A stretch of DNA of 64,000 bases from Pseudomonas fluorescens (GTDB taxonomy: Bacteria; Pseudomonadota; Gammaproteobacteria; Pseudomonadales; Pseudomonadaceae). Below, in pieces: positions 18,386 to 26,919 of this stretch; positions within the stretch are counted from its first letter, which is position 1, and each line of letters begins with the position of its first letter. Position numbers and translations under genes: made by a program. The notes under the pieces were generated by a model, which saw only the letters and a program-made list of their open reading frames with translations, made no database searches and had not been told where the DNA came from. The stretch is taken from positions 519,830-583,829 of the forward strand of contig NZ_CABVHK010000001.1 of NCBI RefSeq assembly GCF_902497785.1. Reading direction: 5' to 3'.

Positions 18386-18409
18386 CACTCCGGCGCTTGC
18401 GGTCAAATT
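18386..18409 (-). promoter_or_regulatory. Ada-box-like element upstream of the 2OG oxygenase-alkB unit
   Basis: On the minus strand: AAT, then TTGACC, then GCAA, the AAT-N6-GCAA layout of the E. coli Ada box, followed by GCGCCGGAGTG. It ends 59 bases before the start codon, nearly the same spacing as the copy before ada (55). TAGACT at 18361-18366 may be the -10. Confidence 0.65.
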
Positions 18410-18452
18410 TCAACGGACGGAGCAGACTTCCCGGTTGTCGCTCCAAACCCCG

Positions 18453-18629
18453 TTACAGCGCTTTGCTGACACTGATGTCGCTGATGACGTCTGCGCCCTG
18501 GCCATGAATAGCCTCCAGCGCGATTTTGGCTTCCGTTTCGGTGCCGTTTTCAAGTTGGGCGAATTCGAAGCGGCGTTCGCCGTTGAGCTTGTATTTGATG
18601 ACGTACTTGGTCGTCTGGGCCACGTTCAT
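18453..18629 (-). CDS. Small hypothetical protein, 58 aa
   Basis: Short protein beginning MNVAQTTKYVIKYKLNGERR and ending DVISDISVSKAL. It looks like a compact beta-beta-alpha-beta fold, with two strands followed by an acidic helix (TETEAKIALEAI). No family was recognised. AGCAGG lies one base before the ATG at 18629, an unusually close spacing. It follows the DUF1883 gene on the same strand by 29 bases, so the two are probably cotranscribed. Confidence 0.6.
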   Translation of the reverse strand: MNVAQTTKYVIKYKLNGERRFEFAQLENGTETEAKIALEAIHGQGADVISDISVSKAL

Positions 18630-18658
18630 ACCTGCTTGTGTGCGTGTCGGGGCGTCAC

Positions 18659-18961
18659 TCAGCTGAGTTTCGTGCTGGAGCGGCGGATGATCTTGATCGA
18701 GTGAGTCAGGTTCGGTTTGCGGGTCACGCTGATCGCCCGGCTGTTGACGGTGTCGATGGTGATGTTCCAGAAACCGGTACTCGGCGCAGTAATACGGGCC
18801 GGGAAGGTGTCGAACGCTCCGCCATGATAAGTGTGACGGCCGCCATTCTTGAAACTGCGGAAGTTGGCGTCGTTCATCAAGCGGATGTTGCACGTTTGGG
18901 AGCACTGGATGACGACGATGTCGTCTTCGTTGAGGTGCTCGCGCTGGTGGATAAATTTCAT
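18659..18961 (-). CDS. DUF1883 domain protein
   Basis: 100 residues filling a whole DUF1883 domain, beginning MKFIHQREHLNEDDIVVIQC with the later FRSFKNGGRHTYHGGAFDTF and GFWNITIDTV. DUF1883 proteins are small beta-rich proteins of unknown function. GGAGG lies seven bases before the ATG. There is no signal peptide. It is the first of a two-gene unit with the 58-residue protein. Confidence 0.8.
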   Translation of the reverse strand: MKFIHQREHLNEDDIVVIQCSQTCNIRLMNDANFRSFKNGGRHTYHGGAFDTFPARITAPSTGFWNITIDTVNSRAISVTRKPNLTHSIKIIRRSSTKLS

Positions 18962-19173
18962 GAGGCGCCTCCAGAAGGGCTTTTTCTACAAAATCAAAAC
19001 GATAGCATGGGCGATTGGCGCAGTTTATCAGCCCGAACGGGTTATTATCCGGTCGTCGGCGTGCGCTTTGACAATTAAAAACAGTTATTCGGAATTCTAT
19101 GAGCGATAAAAGCAACGTGCCCCGGAGAAAATCAGCATCTGCGCTGTCGGAGGGTCTTTATCGGAGGTTTTGT

Positions 19174-19533
19174 ATGAAGTGGGGTGCCTGGGTGTTGCCG
19201 TTAGCGTTAACGATGAGTGGTTGCGCGAACGTCTCTGAAATCAACGAGACGCTGCCCACCATGAACGTCATTTCAGGTAAAAAGCCCCACGAGTACGCGC
19301 AGTGCCTGACCGGGAAACTGGCCGACAGCCGCGGTGCCCTGCAGATCGAGCCGCAAGACAAGGACGGTGTGCGAGTCATCGTGCCGGGGAAATTCTCCTC
19401 GGGCCCGGCCGCCGTTTTCGATATTGAAGAACGCTCCGGCGGCAGCGGCATCAAGCTGCATGAGCGCATTTCCAATGTGCCGTTGCGTCCAACGGATGTG
19501 CGTAATGCCGCCACCGCGTGCATTTCCGGCTGA
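19174..19533 (+). CDS. Small putative lipoprotein
   Basis: 119 residues. The N-terminus MKWGAWVLPLALTMSGCANV is a lipoprotein signal with Cys17 as the likely lipidation site. The mature part (HEYAQCLTGKLADSRGALQ, later VFDIEERSGGSGIKLHERIS) is a small mixed domain with three further cysteines. GGAGG six bases before the ATG at 19174 decides this start over the open frame from 19099. No named family was recognised. Confidence 0.65.
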   Translation: MKWGAWVLPLALTMSGCANVSEINETLPTMNVISGKKPHEYAQCLTGKLADSRGALQIEPQDKDGVRVIVPGKFSSGPAAVFDIEERSGGSGIKLHERISNVPLRPTDVRNAATACISG

Positions 19534-19556
19534 TAGACTGGCGACGGTCAACATTG

Positions 19557-19585
19557 ATGCCGTCAAAGCTCTGCTTTGGCGGCAT
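19557..19585 (+). terminator. Hairpin, possible weak terminator
   Basis: ATGCCGTCAAAG pairs with CTTTGGCGGCAT (one T-G wobble) around CTCTG, followed by the weak T-stretch TGTCATTTC. It separates the lipoprotein gene from the next small gene and may attenuate rather than end transcription. Confidence 0.5.
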
Positions 19586-19605
19586 TGTCATTTCTGGAGT
19601 CGAGC

Positions 19606-19836
19606 ATGAAGCGAGAGCAGGTACGGGAGGGGCATGCAGGGGGTCAGATCTCTGCCACCCACGTGATTCAAAACCCGGCAAATTCGGGGGAATGGATCGT
19701 GTTTTTCAAGAAAAGCGCGGGTCGCAGCTATTTCCTGGTGGATGACAACGATGAAGTCGAATCCTTCAGTCGCCTCGACGATCTGATCGAGACCGTACGC
19801 GGCCTCGGGATCAAATTCGCGGAAATTCACATGTAG
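19606..19836 (+). CDS. Small hypothetical protein, 76 aa
   Basis: Protein beginning MKREQVREGHAGGQISATHV, with EWIVFFKKSAGRSYFLVDDN as a beta-hairpin-like core and an acidic helix near the end (FSRLDDLIETVRGLGI). No signal peptide or cysteine. CTGGAG precedes the ATG at 19606 by eight bases. Same strand as the upstream lipoprotein gene. Function unknown. Confidence 0.6.
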   Translation: MKREQVREGHAGGQISATHVIQNPANSGEWIVFFKKSAGRSYFLVDDNDEVESFSRLDDLIETVRGLGIKFAEIHM

Positions 19837-19847
19837 GGCGGGGCGCC

Positions 19848-20129
19848 TTACTTGCAAACCACCACGACGCTACGGTTCTTGAAGTTGCCGACATCGGCAC
19901 CCAGGGTTTTGTCGCTCTCCTTGAGTGAAGGTGTGCCGTCTGTTCCGACGATTCGATAGCCGGTGCCGGCGCAAGAGGCATCGGCTTTTTCATAGCAGGT
20001 GGCCCAGGAGTTGGCTTCCCCGGAGCAGTCGATGGCCAGGCCTTGCTCGCCGTTGTTCAGGTAGGTCGTTTCAGAGGTGGCGCAGCCGCTCAGGGCCAGA
20101 ACTGCAAACAATGGCAAAAATCTTTTCAT
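19848..20129 (-). CDS. Small putative lipoprotein with paired cysteines
   Basis: 93 residues. MKRFLPLFAVLALSGCATSE is a clear lipoprotein signal peptide (lipobox LSGC, Cys16). The mature domain has four more cysteines (DCSGEANSWATCYEKADASC and the C-terminal VVVCK), suggesting disulfides. The ribosome binding site is weak. It converges on the 76-residue gene, with 11 bases between the stops. The motif IDCSGEANSWATCYEKA recurs in small Pseudomonas envelope lipoproteins, but no function can be assigned. Confidence 0.65.
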   Translation of the reverse strand: MKRFLPLFAVLALSGCATSETTYLNNGEQGLAIDCSGEANSWATCYEKADASCAGTGYRIVGTDGTPSLKESDKTLGADVGNFKNRSVVVVCK

Positions 20130-20220
20130 GTGGTGGTCGTCGTCAGGGTAATGGGCTAAGCCTGTGACAGCGCCGCAATCAAAAGGTTATAGCGAAAGGC
20201 CACTTGTTAACGGCAATCGC

Positions 20221-20244
20221 AAAAAAACCCTGCGCGAGGCAGGG
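20221..20244 (-). terminator. Rho-independent terminator, minus strand
   Basis: CCCTGC (20228-20233) pairs with GCAGGG (20239-20244). On the minus strand the hairpin is followed by seven T. It lies 26 bases after the stop of the gene at 20270-20455. Confidence 0.85.
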
Positions 20245-20269
20245 CTTGGTCCAGCCATTCGTGCGCGAA

Positions 20270-20455
20270 TCAGGTCTTGTCCTTGCCGCGACGCTTGACG
20301 GTAGGGTGTTCGAGTTCCAACACGGCTGCCACTTCAATCGCCGAAGCTTCGGTCGGGAAAGGTCCGACATTTTCGCCGCTGACGCTCTCTACCCACCACT
20401 GGCCATCTTTCGCCTGAACGATCAGGAACCCGTTGACGCTTTTTGCTTCCGACAT
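20270..20455 (-). CDS. Small hypothetical protein, 61 aa
   Basis: Short protein MSEAKSVNGFLIVQAKDGQW and so on, with an aromatic strand region (GQWWVESVSGENVGPFPTEA), a short helix and a basic tail (VKRRGKDKT). GAGG lies eight bases before the ATG. It ends at a strong terminator, supporting an independent small gene. No recognised family. The gap 20456-20733 upstream, shared with galU, shows no gene and probably holds both promoters. Confidence 0.65.
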   Translation of the reverse strand: MSEAKSVNGFLIVQAKDGQWWVESVSGENVGPFPTEASAIEVAAVLELEHPTVKRRGKDKT

Positions 20456-20733
20456 CTATCTGCCTCGTTGGCTGGTTCAATCGCGCAATGATACCGCCAA
20501 ATGCGCCCGGTGGGGGTTGATGGGTGCGGGGTGGTGCGATTGCGGGATTGGCGATTGGCCTGCAAAGCCTCGAATCTCTGCTATCTATAAAGGGCGCCAG
20601 AACGATCTGCGGAACTATCCGCGAGAATATTTCTCTATGATGGCATCGGTTAGCCAGCGCGGGCATTGTAAGGTGCACGCCGCCTGATTAGACTGCGCCG
20701 AAACCCGAACACACAGCCCTTTCAAGGACTTTT

Positions 20734-21573
20734 ATGATCAAGAAATGCTTGTTCCCAGCAGCCGGTTACGGCACTCGCTTCCTGCCAGCGACTAAAGCCA
20801 TGCCCAAAGAAATGCTGCCGGTGGTGAACAAGCCACTGATCCAGTACGGCGTGGAAGAAGCACTTGACGCCGGTTTGACCGAAATCTCCATCGTCACCGG
20901 TCGCGGCAAACGCGCCCTGGAAGACCACTTCGACATCAGCTACGAGCTGGAAAACCAGATCAAGGGCACCGACAAAGAGAAGTACCTGGTCGGGATCCGC
21001 AAACTGCTCGACGAATGCTCGTTCTCCTACACTCGCCAGACTGAAATGAAAGGCCTTGGCCACGCCATCCTGACCGGCCGTCCGCTGATCGGCGACGAAC
21101 CGTTCGCCGTAGTGCTGGCGGATGACTTGTGCGTCAACCTCGAAGGCGATGGCGTACTGACCCAGATGGTCAAACTGTACGAACAGTACCGCTGCACCAT
21201 CGTCGCGATTCAGGAAGTGGATCCGCAGGAAACCAACAAGTACGGCGTGATCGCTGGCGAGCTGATCGCTGATGACCTGTACCGCGTGCGTAACATGGTT
21301 GAAAAACCGGCTCCGGAAGACGCTCCGTCGAACCTGGCGATCATCGGTCGTTACATCCTGACCCCGGACATTTTCGACCTGATCAAGCAAACCGAACCAG
21401 GCAAGGGTGGCGAAATCCAGATCACCGACGCCCTGATGAAACAGGCGAAAAACGGTTGCGTGATTGCCTATAAATTCAAGGGCAAGCGTTTCGACTGCGG
21501 TGGCGCTGAAGGCTACATCGAAGCGACCAACTTCTGCTTCGAGAACTTCTACAAGACGGGCAAGGCGTATTGA
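20734..21573 (+). CDS. galU: UTP--glucose-1-phosphate uridylyltransferase GalU
   Basis: 279 residues, the normal length. The nucleotidyltransferase signature PAAGYGTRFLPATKAMPKEM is at residues 8-27, with VVLADDLCVN (about 126-135) as the metal and sugar-nucleotide site and VEKPAPEDAPSNLAIIGRYI further on. It makes UDP-glucose for polysaccharide and LPS core synthesis. AAGGA precedes the ATG and a strong terminator follows, so it is probably monocistronic. Confidence 0.97.
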   Translation: MIKKCLFPAAGYGTRFLPATKAMPKEMLPVVNKPLIQYGVEEALDAGLTEISIVTGRGKRALEDHFDISYELENQIKGTDKEKYLVGIRKLLDECSFSYTRQTEMKGLGHAILTGRPLIGDEPFAVVLADDLCVNLEGDGVLTQMVKLYEQYRCTIVAIQEVDPQETNKYGVIAGELIADDLYRVRNMVEKPAPEDAPSNLAIIGRYILTPDIFDLIKQTEPGKGGEIQITDALMKQAKNGCVIAYKFKGKRFDCGGAEGYIEATNFCFENFYKTGKAY

Positions 21574-21631
21574 GAGCCGTTTAGTCTCCTTAAAGTGTCA
21601 TCGCAGTGTAGCGTTGAATGATCTTTAAAAA

Positions 21632-21657
21632 AGCCCTGACTTGTCAGGGCTTTTTTT
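21632..21657 (+). terminator. Rho-independent terminator of galU
   Basis: AGCCCTGAC, TT, GTCAGGGCT, then a T-run to 21657. Canonical, 58 bases after the stop. The rest of 21658-21822 has no gene and holds the upstream region of the FN3 lipoprotein. Confidence 0.95.
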
Positions 21658-21747
21658 ATAGCTGACGATTAGATATTCCGTTGTCATGTTTTTCCAAGTG
21701 ATAAAGATCAATTGGTTCGAGTTTAGCCTCTACACAAACAATGTCCA

Positions 21748-21763
21748 CTAACAGTTCTGCTAG
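21748..21763. promoter_or_regulatory. CT-N12-AG dyad upstream of the PI-PLC/FN3 gene
   Basis: CTAACAG-TT-CTGCTAG is an imperfect dyad (six of seven positions complementary) in the CT-N12-AG layout of LuxR-type las/rhl boxes. It lies 60-75 bases before the start codon. Similar dyads precede the genes at 46660 and 56654. By-eye match only. Confidence 0.35.
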
Positions 21764-21822
21764 GTTTTCATGCGGAAATACTTGATGTAGGGTCTCCGCA
21801 ACCCTCCATCGAGTATTCGGCC

Positions 21823-24800
21823 ATGGTTCAAGAAAGAGTTCTTTCGCAGCGAAATTTCCCACAGCGCATGGTTGGAGTTTTGATCACTTTGTTTTTCAGC
21901 CTCCTGTTCTCTGGTTGCGTTGAAAAAGCGGCGGAGGACCCTGAAGCTCAAAAAACGGGTGGGGTATTGAGTGGAGGCGTTGCGGCATACGAGCCTTACA
22001 ATGTGGCGGATAAATATGATATCCCCTTCAATAAAGTTACGCGGGTTACCGCGCATAATGCGTATGAAGACCCGATGGAAAAACAACTGGCACGAGGTGT
22101 GCGGGGGTTTATGTTGGATCTGCATTACTCAGCCGGTCCTGCTTACGCTCTCCCGCTGAGGCTGTGCCATGTCTCGGCAATTGACTATTGCGGTCCGAGC
22201 AGTAAGAGTTTTGTCGCTGAAATGAATAATATTTTCATGCCGTTTCTCAAATCCCATCCCAACGAAATTATCACCATACATCTGGAAACCAAAGTCAGGA
22301 AGCAAGATCTCCTTTCTACGTTCGAACAGATACCTGATCTTGCTAAATACGTATTTGATCCAGCGAAAATTGATACAAGCAAGGGTTGGCCTACCCTTCG
22401 TCAAATGATTGAGAACAATCAGAGAATAATATTTATAGCGGACAGTGATGGTGTTGCGGGTAACTACATTGTGCATGAAAACACTGATCAACAGGCTAAA
22501 ATATTTGTAATAAGGGACAGATCGCTCGAGACGCAGAATGTCTATAATTTAGGTGACAATGCTTTAAACCACAACTGGTCATGCACAACTCGCTGGGAAT
22601 CTCATTGGTCTGACCACCAGCCAGCGGTCCCCTGCACCACAAAGGGTGTGCCGGAAGGCTGTCCGATAGCTGCTGTCCCATGCCAGGTAGAAGGTATACC
22701 TAAGGGCTGTCCACATTTAGGAGTTACTTGCCAGGTAGAGGGCATACCTAAAGGCTGTCCGATAGAAAAAATCGCTTGTGTAGTAAACCCTCAGCCCGCT
22801 GGTTGCCCTATCGCGGAAGTTCCATCAAGATTGGTACAGGGGGTTGATATTGATCCAGCAAAAGCAGGCAATTACACCGGCAATCTAAGTCGCCTATTTG
22901 TCATGAATCAGTTTCATGCTTGGATGAAGTCGATAGGTGACGCTGGTAATATCGATAATAACCTGACTTACCTGGAGCGTCGTGTCGACGATCACTGCAA
23001 AGCAGCTGCGGCAGGTGTGCGCATAATCCCAAATGAAATTGCTATTGATTACACAAACATCGGTGATGCTCAGCCGTACGCAGATGCGTTGACGCACGGC
23101 GGGACTTATTTCTATGAGAAGAAAAATGCAGATACAACTGGAGATACCACCTGTGTGTTGCCGGCGGGTCAAGACTACAAACTAACGCTCCCGTCAAATG
23201 GTTGTGAGAACGACGAAATCCAGTCGCTCAGACTTCGTGGGTTATCCAAAGGAACACGAATGCTCCTTCAGGACTCCAAGACCAGCAATGAGGATGATTA
23301 TCTAAAGATTCTTGTTAAAGAAGATATTGATCTGGTAAATGGGATAGTGATTCCCAGCGTTGAGCAAAGCATCAGTAATAAATTTATTGAGGCTCGCTAT
23401 GTTAGAAACGACGGTATGGGAGGCGGTGTATCTCGTATCACAATCGAAAAAAATCCGACGCAGTTTGATGACGCTGCCGTCAGTTTAATGGAAGGCGATA
23501 ATGGCAGTCAGAATATCACCTGCACAATTCCCCTGACTGCCGCTCTCACAAGGGATATGAAAGGCGAGTGCGACAATGATGAAACCAAATCCGCAATCAT
23601 TTCTGTGGCTAAAGCGGGAACCGTAATGACGTTGTATGGCAATTGGGGGTCAAACAACTGTGATCAGGGTTGTGTGGAGGTCGTAGCCAAACGTAACCTG
23701 TACCATAAAGTCATTAATAACTACGAAACCAGTTTTGAAGATGATGATGTCAAGGTCACTCGCAGTGGCGGCACTCAGCAGTTGGCAGGAAAAGTATCTT
23801 CGATACGAATTGCGTTTAAGCCCGATGTTACACGTCCGTCCACCCCAAAGGCTGCGCCTAACGCTATGCAGGTGGCCGAGACGTCGGCCACGATTGCCTG
23901 GTCGAATGCTACCGACAATGTGGGAGTGAAAGATTATCTGGTGGCCATTAATAACGCGACGCCAGTTGCCGAGACTGGCACCGCGCGAGTGTTGCCCAAC
24001 CTGACGCCGGGAACGGACTACACCGTCTCAATCAAAGCCAGAGACGCTGCGGGGAATACCTCGCCAGCGGCTGCATTCATAAGATTCGCTACCGTACCTG
24101 CAACGCCTCAGAATCTCAGTTCCCGTTATTCCAATTATCATTTCACGCTGACGTGGAAGCTGGATAATTTCAAGACCCAATATGAAGTGTATGCCAATGG
24201 TAAAAAAGTCTTCGACGGCGTCGGCGCCATGGCTGTTTTTTATCGCGGCAGCGTACCGCCAGGACCGGTCTATACGTTTCTCGTCAGGGCAAAAAAAGGA
24301 GAGACTTATTCTGCTGATACCACACTCGTGTGGACCATGGATGAAACTCGTCCGGAAGAACCGGGTACTCCGACTGTAAGCCGCATTACTGAAAATTCTG
24401 CAGACGTCACATGGGAAAGATCGGTTACGCCAGGGGCTCGTTATTTCGTGACCAATGGCAGGTGGTTCGCTACTACAACGCTGACGAGCCATACGTTCAC
24501 ACAGTTGAGACCGGGCATAAATCAAACAGTTTCAGTCCAGGCCATGGGTCCCAGTGGTAACTTGTCAGGTCCAAAGTCGGTTAAATTCAAAACGGGGGGT
24601 GTTTCAACAGAGCCGCTACCTGCGGAACCAAAAAATCTTAGAGTGGAGGGCGTGGTGTCGAACTCGGTGAAGTTGCTGTGGGACTTTGGCGAGCCCCAAC
24701 CATTTTTTCACCAGGTCACCAGCAATTATCACGACGTTGGTGAAGGTGTAATGCTACACAATAATGTCATCATGAAAGGGCTTTTGAGTAACCGCACCTA

Positions 24801-26742
24801 CCACTTCAAGGTAACGGCATACGACAAATATGAGCAGCCTTCCGCGCCTGCTGAGTTAACGGTGGAGGTGGGGGATGTAGTGCCCCCCTCATCACCGCGT
24901 ATCAGTCCCGAACCCCTTCAGCTCAGTCAGACGTCGGTCAAAGTTGAATGGGCCGCGGCAGAAGACGATCTGGGAGTAAAAGACTATCTGGTGAGTTTGA
25001 ATGGTGCTACGCCAGTCACTGTGGTTGGTACAAATCAGGTTTTTCCCAGTTTGACTTACGGAACCGCCTACGAGGTGCAAGTCAGTGCCAGAGACGCTGC
25101 TGGAAACGTTTCCCCTGCTTCGTCGCTTGATTTCGAGATCAAAGATAAACAAGCGCCGACCTCACCGGGTAAGCCCGTTGTCGGTGATGTCGTTGGCCAT
25201 TCGGCGGCAATGACCTGGACTGCGGCAACCGACAATGTGGGAGTGGCCGGCTATAGGGTCAGCATAAATAAAGAGCCTCCCGTCTCAGTAACCGGCACCG
25301 CTTATACGCTAACCGGCTTGAAGGATCTAAGCTCCTATACCGTCGAGGTGATGGCCGAGGATGCGGCGGGGAATGTGTCTCCGGCAGCTAGCACCACTTT
25401 TGTGACCAAGGATGGCACTCCTCCAGCCAGGCCCGGTAATCCCGTAGCCAGTAACATCAACCTCACCTCCGCGACAGTCAATTGGATCGCATCGACCGAC
25501 AATGTGGGGGTGACTGGGTATAAGGTTACTCTGGAAGGATCTCCTCCATTTACCGTTACGGGCCTCAGTCATGAGTTTACTGGTTTGAAGCCATTGACAG
25601 AACAGACGGTGACTGTTCAGGCAGTGGATGCAGAAGGCAACCTGTCGCATCCGGCTACTGTGGATTTCAAGACCGCGGTAAGGGTGCCGGAGCCTTTGCA
25701 TGTAACATTCATTAATAATGGCGGTACAGGAACGATAACTTGGTTGCGCGCTGTGGGGGCAACTTATGACATATGGGTCAACAATCAAAACATCGCTGAG
25801 GACCGCTCCAGTTATTTCCATACCTTCAGACTCAGTGACGTTCCGCCCGGGCCGGTTTATCGCATGAAGATCCGCGCGAAAATGGGAGCGTTGTATTCTC
25901 AGTTCGTGGAGCGTGTAATAACGGTGGACGGTTCGTCACGCCCAAGCGATCCGGGGTCTCCCGTGGCAAGTAATGTGACAGAAAGGTCAGCGGTCCTGAA
26001 TTGGACGCCGTCGAGCAGTGACCAGCCCCTGAAAGGCTACCGGGTAACTGTCAATGGCTTTTATTACGGGGTTACACCTAACCCCAGCTATAGTTTTAAT
26101 AACCTGTATGAAGGGATAATTTACTGGGTTGCAGTGCGTGCGGAAGACGTCTCGGGAAATCTTTCAAATATTGCGCTGGGCGGCTTCAGAACACTCGGAG
26201 CGTCGCCGTTTCCGCCACCCGGCATGCCGCAGAATCTGCAAGTTACCAACCCGGCTCAGACTTCGGTAACGTTGGATTGGGACAAAGAAAGCACAGGGAC
26301 CGCGATAGTCTATGTAGTTACTAGTGATAAAGATGATATTAAGGTGAGGGCATTTGAAACATTTGCAACTGTTACAGACCTGGTTCCTGGTCTGGACTAT
26401 GATTTCAAGGTGACGGGTTATGGAATTCATCAAGGGGCTTCTGAACCTGCTGAAATTAGCGTTGTGACGCTCTCTGATGGACCAACAAACTTCCGCTACA
26501 CACAACCATCCGAATTTATGCCTCCGTTACTCGAATGGGATGCACCTGATGGAAAGCCTTTCGATAAGTACAGAGTTGTTGTTTTCGACCCGTTGGGGAA
26601 AGTGTTTGGTACCAAGGACGTAACACTGCCGAGAGCACAATTTCTAGACATGGGTTACAGGACAGTCTACAGGGTACATGTTACTGCAATTTACGGTGAT
26701 GTAGAGTCGCAACCACTGGCTGCCGAGGTGATCACGAGATAA
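21823..26742 (+). CDS. Large lipoprotein with PI-PLC X-like head and about eleven FN3 modules
   Basis: 1639 residues. A lipoprotein signal (VGVLITLFFSLLFSGC, Cys32) is followed by a PI-PLC X-like domain (about 55-440). RVTAHNAYED (His78) and LRLCHV (His116) fit the two catalytic histidines; ITIHLET and RIIFIADSDG fit further core strands. Four 16-residue cysteine repeats are inserted at 269-332. Two related beta modules follow (about 443-545 and 565-668; PSNGCENDEIQSLRL and GECDNDETKSAIISV). About eleven FN3 modules fill 670-1639, several with TDNVGV and RDAAGN motifs. The gene is visibly less GC-rich than its neighbours and uses more AT-ending codons, suggesting later acquisition. No good ribosome binding site is seen; the ATG at 21868 is an alternative start. 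A surface enzyme or adhesin acting on phosphoinositides or glycans is inference. Confidence 0.75.
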   Translation: MVQERVLSQRNFPQRMVGVLITLFFSLLFSGCVEKAAEDPEAQKTGGVLSGGVAAYEPYNVADKYDIPFNKVTRVTAHNAYEDPMEKQLARGVRGFMLDLHYSAGPAYALPLRLCHVSAIDYCGPSSKSFVAEMNNIFMPFLKSHPNEIITIHLETKVRKQDLLSTFEQIPDLAKYVFDPAKIDTSKGWPTLRQMIENNQRIIFIADSDGVAGNYIVHENTDQQAKIFVIRDRSLETQNVYNLGDNALNHNWSCTTRWESHWSDHQPAVPCTTKGVPEGCPIAAVPCQVEGIPKGCPHLGVTCQVEGIPKGCPIEKIACVVNPQPAGCPIAEVPSRLVQGVDIDPAKAGNYTGNLSRLFVMNQFHAWMKSIGDAGNIDNNLTYLERRVDDHCKAAAAGVRIIPNEIAIDYTNIGDAQPYADALTHGGTYFYEKKNADTTGDTTCVLPAGQDYKLTLPSNGCENDEIQSLRLRGLSKGTRMLLQDSKTSNEDDYLKILVKEDIDLVNGIVIPSVEQSISNKFIEARYVRNDGMGGGVSRITIEKNPTQFDDAAVSLMEGDNGSQNITCTIPLTAALTRDMKGECDNDETKSAIISVAKAGTVMTLYGNWGSNNCDQGCVEVVAKRNLYHKVINNYETSFEDDDVKVTRSGGTQQLAGKVSSIRIAFKPDVTRPSTPKAAPNAMQVAETSATIAWSNATDNVGVKDYLVAINNATPVAETGTARVLPNLTPGTDYTVSIKARDAAGNTSPAAAFIRFATVPATPQNLSSRYSNYHFTLTWKLDNFKTQYEVYANGKKVFDGVGAMAVFYRGSVPPGPVYTFLVRAKKGETYSADTTLVWTMDETRPEEPGTPTVSRITENSADVTWERSVTPGARYFVTNGRWFATTTLTSHTFTQLRPGINQTVSVQAMGPSGNLSGPKSVKFKTGGVSTEPLPAEPKNLRVEGVVSNSVKLLWDFGEPQPFFHQVTSNYHDVGEGVMLHNNVIMKGLLSNRTYHFKVTAYDKYEQPSAPAELTVEVGDVVPPSSPRISPEPLQLSQTSVKVEWAAAEDDLGVKDYLVSLNGATPVTVVGTNQVFPSLTYGTAYEVQVSARDAAGNVSPASSLDFEIKDKQAPTSPGKPVVGDVVGHSAAMTWTAATDNVGVAGYRVSINKEPPVSVTGTAYTLTGLKDLSSYTVEVMAEDAAGNVSPAASTTFVTKDGTPPARPGNPVASNINLTSATVNWIASTDNVGVTGYKVTLEGSPPFTVTGLSHEFTGLKPLTEQTVTVQAVDAEGNLSHPATVDFKTAVRVPEPLHVTFINNGGTGTITWLRAVGATYDIWVNNQNIAEDRSSYFHTFRLSDVPPGPVYRMKIRAKMGALYSQFVERVITVDGSSRPSDPGSPVASNVTERSAVLNWTPSSSDQPLKGYRVTVNGFYYGVTPNPSYSFNNLYEGIIYWVAVRAEDVSGNLSNIALGGFRTLGASPFPPPGMPQNLQVTNPAQTSVTLDWDKESTGTAIVYVVTSDKDDIKVRAFETFATVTDLVPGLDYDFKVTGYGIHQGASEPAEISVVTLSDGPTNFRYTQPSEFMPPLLEWDAPDGKPFDKYRVVVFDPLGKVFGTKDVTLPRAQFLDMGYRTVYRVHVTAIYGDVESQPLAAEVITR
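22627..22818 (+). repeat. Four in-frame 48-bp repeats encoding a Cys/Pro motif
   Basis: The units read VPCTTKGVPEGCPIAA, VPCQVEGIPKGCPHLG, VTCQVEGIPKGCPIEK and IACVVNPQPAGCPIAE, each 16 residues with two cysteines nine apart. Units two and three are nearly identical in DNA (CCAGGTAGAGG...ATACCTAA). The block interrupts the PI-PLC-like domain between its middle strands and the FVMNQFHAWM helix. Confidence 0.85.
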
Positions 26743-26919
26743 CAAAAAGTGCATGACAGCGCGAGGTTTTCAAAGGGTCAGATCCATTCCCTTCGCTCGT
26801 GCTGATGCACAAAGCGTGACCGGCGATACAACAATCGATGTTTCTGCTTCTTGGAGGGATCAAATGCTTGCCCGGCAACCGCCTGCAGGTATGCTGTTCA
26901 CCTGCCGAGGAGATTGAAA

